Part shown: piece after piece, positions 4,766 to 9,743 of the stretch | Layout of the letters: the number at the start of each line of letters is the position of its first letter | Numbering within the stretch: the first letter of the stretch is position 1 | From: a bacterium | GTDB taxonomy: Bacteria; SZUA-79; Acidulodesulfobacterales; Acidulodesulfobacteraceae | Assembly (NCBI GenBank): GCA_021794255.1 | Contig: JAJYRF010000076.1 | Location: 1-9,743, forward strand | DNA length: 9,743 bases | Reading direction: 5' to 3' | Translations under genes and position numbers: made by a program | Notes under the pieces: generated by a model | The model's input: the letters and a program-made list of their open reading frames with translations, nothing else | Database searches by the model: none | Told to the model about the DNA's origin: nothing

Positions 4766-6520
4766 TTATAGCGATAATTTTCTTGCGCTTTCAATAAAAT
4801 TTTTTGCAATTTTTTGATTTGAAAAAAAAGAAATATGCACATAAGTGCCGATAGCATTTAAAGTTTTATATCCTTCATTAATTTTAGATGCCGTTAAATT
4901 ATCCGAAGAAACATTTTTTATAGCAAATACAGATTCTACATTAAGGTTGCTTAAAGATTCAATATTAAAATTATTTTTTTCATCATTAATATTAATTGCA
5001 TTGCTGATTTTGTTGTTAGAAGTAATATTATAATCAATTATACTTTGATTGTCATTTATATTTTTATTTATTTTTATTTCATTGAAATTATTTATAATAT
5101 TTAAATTGTTATTTTCATATTTGCTGCCATATTTGTTATTACTATCATTATTATTATATTTACTATTATTATTGTTATCATTATCATATTTGTTATTATA
5201 TTTATTTTCATATCTGTTATAGTTATCATTTTCTTGATTATTATTTAAATTGTTATTTAATAAAAGTTTGGAATAATGGAATTCATGCCCGTTTATTTTC
5301 AAATTCTCTTCTCCGAGGAAAGAATTTTTAGATAAATATACTGTTCTATATCCCAATGTTAATTTTGTTCCGTCCATAGTTGCAACAAACGGTAAAATAT
5401 CCAGAAAATCATATTTTTTGGATTTATAAATTAATTTTTTAGATAAATACATTAATCCGCCGCATTCGGCAAAAATCAATCCGTTATTTTTATAAAATTT
5501 ATAAATTTCTTTTTTTAAATTTATATTTTCTGCAAGCTCTTCCGCATATAATTCAGGATAACCGCCTCCGATATATATAGCTTTTATTCCTTCAGGAATT
5601 GATTTACCTTTTATAGGGCTAAAAAAAATAATTTCGGCATTAAATTTTTTGAAAATTTCGAAATTAAATTTATAATAAAATAAAAATGCATTATCGTAAG
5701 CAACGGCAATTTTAATTTTTTTAGACCGGTTGCTTATTGTTTCTTTGTTTTTATTTCTGTAATAAAAATTATTTTTTTCATTTGTTTTTAATATTGCAAA
5801 AAAAGCCTTTGAATCTTTTATTAAAGTTTTTATTAATAAATTAATATTAATATTTTTCATTACGGTAATTTTTATTTTATCAGCTTTTTCTTCAAATTCT
5901 TTATCTGAAGAAAAATATCCCGGCGTCGCCAAACCTAAATGACGTTCTTTAATAGAAATATTTTTATCGTCGACAGAAATATATCCAAAAACTTTTATAT
6001 CTTTAATATTTTTTTTTATTTCAGAGACTATAATTTGATAATGTCTTTCCGAAGAAATATTATTCAAAATTACTCCTGAAATAATAATCCCTTTTTTGTA
6101 ATTTTTCAATCCATATATTAAAGATGCCATTGTTGAAGATATCCTTCTTGCATCCATTATTAAAACGACAGGCGGTTTAAATCTTTCGGCAATAATATAG
6201 GAATTGCCGTCATATAAACCCATAGCTCCTTCAATAATAAATGATGTTTTGATAATTTTATTGCCGCTATTATTATCATCATCATCTATAAACAAATTAC
6301 TTAATCTATTTTTAGGTATTAAAAATGAATCTAAATTTACAACATTACATTTGCAGGCTGCGCCGAGAACTATCGGATCTATAAAATCAGGACCTATTTT
6401 GAATAATGAAATATGAATATTCCGTTCTTTCATAAAACGAGAAAAAGCAAGCGTAAAAGTCGATTTCCCTGAAGAAGACCTGTCGGAAGAAAATAAAACG
6501 GCAAACGGCGATGAAATCAT
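4766..6520 (-). CDS. cbiA: Cobyrinate a,c-diamide synthase (CbiA/CobB)
   Basis: A 584-residue enzyme, against roughly 450-470 for typical family members. It uses ATP and glutamine to amidate the a and c acetate side chains of the corrin ring. The N-terminal dethiobiotin synthetase-like ATPase domain shows a modified P-loop, SSDRSSSGKST (11-21), then KIGPDFIDP (41-49) and EGAMGLYDG (97-105). The C-terminal class I glutamine amidotransferase domain runs from about 268, with IYIGGGYPELYAEELA (315-330), the nucleophile C353 in AECGGLMYL, GHEFHYS (411-417) and a final YVHISFFSN (560-568) corresponding to the usual YVHLHF. Between GHEFHYS and the C-terminal motif sits an Asn-rich low-complexity insertion (about 421-515), which explains the extra length. 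No Shine-Dalgarno sequence is obvious before ATG 6520. All key catalytic motifs flank the insertion in frame, so the gene is probably functional. The anaerobic-pathway name CbiA fits this context better than CobB, but that is inference. Confidence 0.93.
   Translation of the reverse strand: MISSPFAVLFSSDRSSSGKSTFTLAFSRFMKERNIHISLFKIGPDFIDPIVLGAACKCNVVNLDSFLIPKNRLSNLFIDDDDNNSGNKIIKTSFIIEGAMGLYDGNSYIIAERFKPPVVLIMDARRISSTMASLIYGLKNYKKGIIISGVILNNISSERHYQIIVSEIKKNIKDIKVFGYISVDDKNISIKERHLGLATPGYFSSDKEFEEKADKIKITVMKNININLLIKTLIKDSKAFFAILKTNEKNNFYYRNKNKETISNRSKKIKIAVAYDNAFLFYYKFNFEIFKKFNAEIIFFSPIKGKSIPEGIKAIYIGGGYPELYAEELAENINLKKEIYKFYKNNGLIFAECGGLMYLSKKLIYKSKKYDFLDILPFVATMDGTKLTLGYRTVYLSKNSFLGEENLKINGHEFHYSKLLLNNNLNNNQENDNYNRYENKYNNKYDNDNNNNSKYNNNDSNNKYGSKYENNNLNIINNFNEIKINKNINDNQSIIDYNITSNNKISNAININDEKNNFNIESLSNLNVESVFAIKNVSSDNLTASKINEGYKTLNAIGTYVHISFFSNQKIAKNFIESARKLSL
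4976..5260 (-). repeat. Asn-rich low-complexity insertion inside cbiA
   Basis: Encodes residues 421-515 of CbiA. By my count 39 of 95 residues are asparagine, with Tyr, Lys, Asp and Ser making up most of the rest of the core. The DNA is a degenerate run of ATT/ATC/ATA triplets (plus-strand view), consistent with triplet slippage. It lies between the GHEFHYS motif and the C-terminal YVHISF motif of the amidotransferase domain, where most homologs have only a short connecting segment. Confidence 0.8.
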
Positions 6521-6555
6521 ATGATTTTTTATTAAATTATCATAAAACTACAATA

Positions 6556-6592
6556 GTGAACTACTCCGCCCTTTCAGGCGGGGACTTCTCGG
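6556..6592 (-). mobile_element. Isolated IS200/IS605-like right-end hairpin (remnant)
   Basis: On minus this reads CCGAGAAGTCCCCGCCTGAA then AGGGCGGAGTAGTTCAC. It is a GC-rich 7-bp stem (6564-6570 paired with 6577-6583, one G-U) with a 6-base loop, flanked by a GAAGT-like 5' side and a GTAGTTCAC 3' side. This matches the pattern I know from the right ends of tnpB-carrying IS200/IS605 elements, which also form the 3' end of the omega RNA. No tnpA or tnpB is present nearby, so this is a solo end, a decayed element or a small non-autonomous one. Its GC content contrasts sharply with the surrounding 187-base gap between cobS and cbiA, which otherwise holds nothing I can identify. Confidence 0.6.
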
Positions 6593-6707
6593 CAATGTTT
6601 GTTAAAATTAAAAACTATTTATAAATCAACATACCAATGTAAAACACAAACAAATCTAAAAATAAAAAATATAAACGTAATTTTTAATAAAAATAAAAAT
6701 AAAATGC

Positions 6708-7679
6708 TTAAAAACCTGTTTTTATAAAACCTAATAATGAAATTAAGAAAACTATTTCTGATATTTTTGCTCCAAAACCAAGCATATCTCCATTTATTCC
6801 TCCAAATTTTTTCATAAAGAAATAGCAAATAATTAATATCATAAATGAAGAAACCAACAGAGCAAAAAATCCGTTAAATCCGAAAAATAGAAAAACAATA
6901 ATCACGGTAATGAGCGAAGCTGCGATAAAAGTTAACATATCGGTTCCTTCGGTAAAAATTGAACCGATACCCTTAAAATTTTCAGGCGTAGCCGTGAAAT
7001 AAGACATTAAAACAATAACATATCTACCTATAACTGGGAAAGTAACCAAAGCATAAATTCCGTAAATTTTATGATATGCTTGAAAAGAATTAAAATCCAA
7101 TATTATTTTATATAATATAATTATATAAAATATAACGCTTATTGTGCCTGCAAGTCCGGTATTTATATCTTTCATTGCTTTATAAAATATATTTTTATCT
7201 CCTGTTTTTAAAAATGCCATAAGACCGTCGGAAGTATCGGAAAGACCATCAAAATGCAATCCTCCGGTAATAACAAAAAGACCTATAATTGAAATTATAG
7301 AAGCAATATTAGGTGATGTGATTTTATTAAAGATAACATATAAAAAAGCAATAATTAATCCTATAAACAATCCTGCCAAAGGAAAAAATCTTATAGATTT
7401 TACTAATGAATTATTTATATTGCCGAGGCTGCTACTAATATTATCAACTTTATTAATTTCTTCATCTAGGCTGCTGCTTTTTACTTTAAAAAAATTTTTA
7501 GCGCCGATTCCTTCACCTATTTCTGCGTTGGGGCAGGTATTTATACCGCCTGATAAATCAGCGCGGGATTTGAATGTTTTATTTTTATCATTTGAATTTA
7601 TTGAATTAAAATTAAAAATTGTAAGAAAACTAACTGCATTTAAAAAATTTTTTACTATACCCATCTTGTTTGCCGCCAT
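6708..7679 (-). CDS. cobS: Adenosylcobinamide-GDP ribazoletransferase (cobalamin synthase CobS)
   Basis: A 323-residue polytopic membrane protein that joins adenosylcobinamide-GDP to alpha-ribazole (phosphate), the last assembly step of cobalamin. Family motifs are an N-terminal NFLNAVSFLTIF (11-22), SIRFFPLAGLFIGL (95-108), the metal-binding HFDGLSDTSDG (142-152), the MKDINTG segment (169-175, usually MKDSRIG), RYVIVLMSYF (219-228) and GGINGDMLGFGAKISE (293-308). Several hydrophobic helices run from about 97 to 319. Family members are usually about 240-270 residues. The extra length is a hydrophilic Asn/Ser/Lys-rich stretch at about 23-93, between the first motif and the first conserved FFPL block. 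No clear ribosome-binding site precedes ATG 7679; Met6 (7664) is an alternative start. It lies between the zinc-ribbon gene and cbiA in a same-strand group. Confidence 0.92.
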   Translation of the reverse strand: MAANKMGIVKNFLNAVSFLTIFNFNSINSNDKNKTFKSRADLSGGINTCPNAEIGEGIGAKNFFKVKSSSLDEEINKVDNISSSLGNINNSLVKSIRFFPLAGLFIGLIIAFLYVIFNKITSPNIASIISIIGLFVITGGLHFDGLSDTSDGLMAFLKTGDKNIFYKAMKDINTGLAGTISVIFYIIILYKIILDFNSFQAYHKIYGIYALVTFPVIGRYVIVLMSYFTATPENFKGIGSIFTEGTDMLTFIAASLITVIIVFLFFGFNGFFALLVSSFMILIICYFFMKKFGGINGDMLGFGAKISEIVFLISLLGFIKTGF

Positions 7680-7759
7680 TGCTGCTATTGTAAAAATATT
7701 ATAAATATCATATATAATAATAAGTTATAGGTTATTTAAACATAATAATTTTATTTATT

Positions 7760-8287
7760 TTATAAATCTCTTTTCCAATAAACTCTTAAGAGCAAATCCC
7801 TTTCGGAAAATGAATAATCTATGTCGCCCTTGTAAGCTTTTTCTATATTTCTTCCTATTCTTTGCGCAAGGTCTTCGCTTGTAGTATATATTGTTATAAT
7901 TTTTTTTTCATCATCTTCTTCAATATTTTCAATCTTTTCTAATGGGTCTATGTAATCAGCTCTTTCTACGGTATTTTTTATAAGATTTAAAATATCGTCT
8001 TTATGTTTAATTAGAAAATTGCCGCTTAACTCAACAATACCATTGTAAAATTTTGTTTCTATTTTTAAACATGCGGGGCAAATTGTATAATTTACATCTT
8101 CTTTTTTCTTCAAAATAGAATTATAAAGTTCATTATCGTGGACCCATCTCTTATTATGATAAATATTGTGGCATTTTTTGCATATTGACATATCTTTGTA
8201 CGCTAGAGCATTTTTATAAGCATCTGATTCATCGGTAACTTCATGTTTTTTTATGTTGGCAGGATTCCATCTTTTTGTGTTATCCAT
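7760..8287 (-). CDS. Zinc-ribbon-like protein resembling the BCAM0308/NMD3-like family
   Basis: A 175-residue soluble protein with two CxxC pairs, C36/C39 (ICKKCHNIYHNKRW) and C70/C73 (ICPACLKIE), a spacing suited to one zinc ribbon. A mixed alpha/beta C-terminal region follows, ending IGRNIEKAYKGDIDYSFSER and LLLRVYWKRDL. The pattern recalls the uncharacterised bacterial family named after BCAM0308, which resembles the N-terminal zinc-binding part of NMD3; that assignment is from memory and moderate. No function is known to me. The start at 8287 is supported by AAGGAG at 8298-8303, ten bases upstream. It lies between cobT and cobS on the same strand, with 189- and 80-base gaps, so membership in a cobalamin operon is suggested only by position. 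It may have its own promoter (8401-8409). Confidence 0.8.
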   Translation of the reverse strand: MDNTKRWNPANIKKHEVTDESDAYKNALAYKDMSICKKCHNIYHNKRWVHDNELYNSILKKKEDVNYTICPACLKIETKFYNGIVELSGNFLIKHKDDILNLIKNTVERADYIDPLEKIENIEEDDEKKIITIYTTSEDLAQRIGRNIEKAYKGDIDYSFSERDLLLRVYWKRDL

Positions 8288-8400
8288 AATGTTTTAGCTC
8301 CTTTTTATAAACCTTTTTTTAACAAACCTTAATTCCTTTATATTATATATTATTAATTAAATATTTAATTATATCTTATCATCTTCTTGCGCTTATTTTT

Positions 8401-8409
8401 ATTATACCA
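8401..8409 (-). promoter_or_regulatory. Candidate extended -10 promoter before the zinc-ribbon gene
   Basis: On minus this reads TGGTATAAT: a perfect TATAAT (8406-8401) preceded by TG-n, the extended -10 form that can act without a good -35. A start site a few bases downstream would leave a leader of roughly 105 bases before ATG 8287. No TTGACA-like -35 is seen at the right distance. Chance matches are common in DNA this AT-rich. Confidence 0.35.
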
Positions 8410-8429
8410 TATTATATTATTAAACTATT

Positions 8430-8458
8430 TTTATCCATTTCTTACAGAAAGGGATAAA
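8430..8458. promoter_or_regulatory. 29-bp imperfect palindrome downstream of cobT
   Basis: TTTATCCATTTCT (8430-8442) and AGAAAGGGATAAA (8446-8458) are complementary in reverse at 12 of 13 positions, with a 3-base centre. It starts 18 bases after the cobT stop and lies just upstream of the candidate promoter at 8401-8409. It could be an RNA hairpin stabilising or ending the cobT transcript, though no T-run follows on either strand, or an operator for the downstream gene. Confidence 0.5.
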
Positions 8459-8476
8459 GGGTGAAAGCTAATAATA

Positions 8477-9595
8477 TTATTTATTTTTATTTGAAGCAAT
8501 AACATCCGCTTCGTCAAATGTCAGCATATTATTATACATATCAATAGAAGCTTCTATTATTTTCATCGCCAAAACCGCTCCGGTGCCTTCTCCCAGATGC
8601 ATATCTAAATTTAAAATAGGCTTCTTGCCAATTAAAGTAATAGCCGTCTTATGCCCTTTTTCTTTTGATAGATGCCCTAAAAACATATAGTCTATACAAT
8701 GATTATTTAGTTTGGCAGCTATAACAGCTCCTGCCGTCGATATAAATCCGTCAACTACAACAGGCGTTTTATTTAATGCGCATCCGATAATAAAACCGGC
8801 GATAGCTCCTATTTCAAAACCGCCTATACCTGAAAGAACGCTAACAGGGTCATATTTATCTATAATATTATGTTTAATTGCTTTTTCAATAATCATAGTT
8901 TTTTTGTATACAGTTTTCCTGTTTACGCCTGTTCCATATCCGCAAATCATTTTTGGCTCAACTCCGGAATAAAAGCTGATAATAGCAGAAGACGGCGTGG
9001 TATTTGCAATACCCATATCTCCCGTCGAACAAATATCTGCTCCTTCTTTAATTAATTTTTCGGCTATATTAATGCCCGCATATAAAGATTTAAGCGCATC
9101 ATCATAACTCATAGCAGGTTCTATATAAATATTATTAGTTCCTTTATTTATTTTTGCATTGATAAAGTTTTCATTGTTTAAAAAATCATCGCCGAAATCT
9201 GCATTAACTCCGACATCGGCAACAACAACTTTAGCATTAACTGAATTTGCAATCGTATTAATCGCAGCTCCGCCGGTTAAAAAATTGGCAACCATTTGGG
9301 CAGTAACTTCCTGCTTAAAAGCACTAACATTTTCAAAAGCAATTCCGTGATCCCCTGCAAAAACACAAACATATTTATTTTTTACGACAGGTCTTTTATT
9401 TTCTGTAATAGCAACAACATCACAGACAAATTTTTCGAGTCTGCCAAGACTTTCTTTTGGTTTAATAAGTCTATTTAAACGGCTTTCGGCAATTTTATAA
9501 TATTTTTTTTTATCAATTGCCGAAATAGATTTAATTAATGATAATAATTTTTCTTTGTTTAAGTTATTTAAATTATAAATATTCTCGTTAAACAT
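8477..9595 (-). CDS. cobT: Nicotinate-nucleotide--dimethylbenzimidazole phosphoribosyltransferase (CobT)
   Basis: A 372-residue cytoplasmic enzyme that moves phosphoribose from nicotinate mononucleotide to the lower-ligand base, giving the alpha-riboside phosphate used by CobS. Motifs are LIKPKESLGRLEKF (43-56), FAGDHGIAFENVSAF (79-93), TGGAAINTIA (107-116), CSTGDMGIANTTPSSA (189-204), GTGVNRK (221-227), VDGFISTAGA (281-290), GHLSKEKGH (307-315) and LGEGTGA (334-340), where E336 matches the catalytic glutamate. The length is complete for the family (about 350). Some CobT enzymes accept benzimidazoles other than dimethylbenzimidazole, which matters given the nearby ThiC/BzaF-like gene. ATG 9595 is preceded by an in-frame TAA (9601-9599), so no longer form exists. 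The first 20 codons are part of an 81-bp tandem repeat that continues upstream to the window edge, and no strong ribosome-binding site is visible. Confidence 0.96.
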   Translation of the reverse strand: MFNENIYNLNNLNKEKLLSLIKSISAIDKKKYYKIAESRLNRLIKPKESLGRLEKFVCDVVAITENKRPVVKNKYVCVFAGDHGIAFENVSAFKQEVTAQMVANFLTGGAAINTIANSVNAKVVVADVGVNADFGDDFLNNENFINAKINKGTNNIYIEPAMSYDDALKSLYAGINIAEKLIKEGADICSTGDMGIANTTPSSAIISFYSGVEPKMICGYGTGVNRKTVYKKTMIIEKAIKHNIIDKYDPVSVLSGIGGFEIGAIAGFIIGCALNKTPVVVDGFISTAGAVIAAKLNNHCIDYMFLGHLSKEKGHKTAITLIGKKPILNLDMHLGEGTGAVLAMKIIEASIDMYNNMLTFDEADVIASNKNK

Positions 9596-9743
9596 ATTTT
9601 ATTTTATTCTATTTTATAATGATAATAATTTTTCTTTGTTTAAGTTATTTAAATTATAAATATTCTCGTTAAACATATTTTATTTTATTCTATTTTATAA
9701 TGATAATAATTTTTCTTTGTTTAAGTTATTTAAATTATAAATA
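9536..9743. repeat. 81-bp perfect tandem repeat of the cobT 5' end
   Basis: The sequence repeats exactly with period 81 from 9536 to the window edge, about 2.6 copies. Markers such as the GATAATAATTT block recur at 9540, 9621 and 9702. Each unit contains the first 20 codons of cobT plus about 20 bases of upstream sequence. The lack of any mismatch means either a very recent duplication or an assembly loop at a contig end. Confidence 0.97.
9614..9676 (-). pseudogene. Duplicated cobT start fragment (20-codon mini-ORF)
   Basis: The second repeat unit carries its own ATG (9676-9674) and the same 20 codons as the cobT N-terminus (MFNENIYNLNNLNKEKLLSL). It then ends at TAA (9616-9614), because the duplication joins codon 20 to the upstream sequence. 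It has no independent function I can name. It could act as an upstream reading frame affecting cobT translation. The partial unit at 9702-9743 would encode the same peptide, but its start lies beyond the window. Confidence 0.6.

Noticed and set aside
6564..6583. The GC-rich hairpin as an ordinary intrinsic terminator
   Set aside because: No T-run follows the stem on either strand, and the conserved-looking flanks (GAAGT and GTAGTTCAC) fit an insertion-element end better.
6593..6828. Remnant of a tnpB coding region next to the hairpin
   Set aside because: Translations on minus here are the cobS 3' end in another frame plus AT-rich gap. I see no TnpB motifs such as CxxCG or the catalytic Asp region.
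7318..7704. A 128-residue plus-strand frame opposite cobS
   Set aside because: It is the antisense of the well-supported cobS gene, hydrophobic because its complement is, with no ribosome-binding site or recognisable motif.

Overview
This is a very AT-rich window (I estimate GC well below 35%) with eight or nine real genes and tight spacing within two gene groups. The gene set is an RNase G-type RNase, an FtsB-like protein, a SPOR protein, a ThiC-family enzyme and the late steps of cobalamin synthesis. It suggests an anaerobic Gram-negative bacterium, most likely of a deltaproteobacterial-type lineage. Low-GC groups such as the Sva0485/Acidulodesulfobacterales type would fit, but that placement is inference from gene style, not from a marker search. 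Both window ends stop inside tandem repeats, as is common at the ends of metagenomic contigs.

Layout: (1) 1-948, minus strand: a 61-residue four-cysteine protein followed one base later by a SPOR-domain cell-envelope protein, whose 3' end is partly duplicated in tandem at the left edge. (2) 949-1245: an AT-rich divergent intergenic region ending in an 11-bp inverted repeat just before the rng ribosome-binding site. (3) 1246-2775, plus strand: a ribonuclease E/G-family gene with a TTG start. (4) 2786-2903: about 13 tandem copies of a 9-bp unit in the convergent gap between rng and the FtsB-like gene. (5) 2901-9595, minus strand, transcribed right to left: cobT, a zinc-ribbon-like protein, cobS, cbiA (cobB), a thiC-family gene and an ftsB-like gene overlapping it by 29 bases. 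A GC-rich hairpin resembling the right end of an IS200/IS605-type element lies between cobS and cbiA. (6) 9536-9743: 81-bp perfect tandem copies of the cobT 5' end.

How the genes work together: CbiA amidates the a and c side chains of the corrin ring, CobT activates the lower-ligand base to its riboside phosphate, and CobS joins that riboside to the cobinamide. The ThiC-family gene beside them has no visible TPP riboswitch and differs from the usual ThiC signature at several active-site motifs. It may therefore be a BzaF-type 5-hydroxybenzimidazole synthase, which would supply the lower ligand from aminoimidazole ribotide without oxygen. This is the most interesting functional hypothesis here. 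I did not find a clearly new multi-gene system. The other notable signals are low-complexity insertions in CbiA and CobS, and tandem duplications at gene ends.
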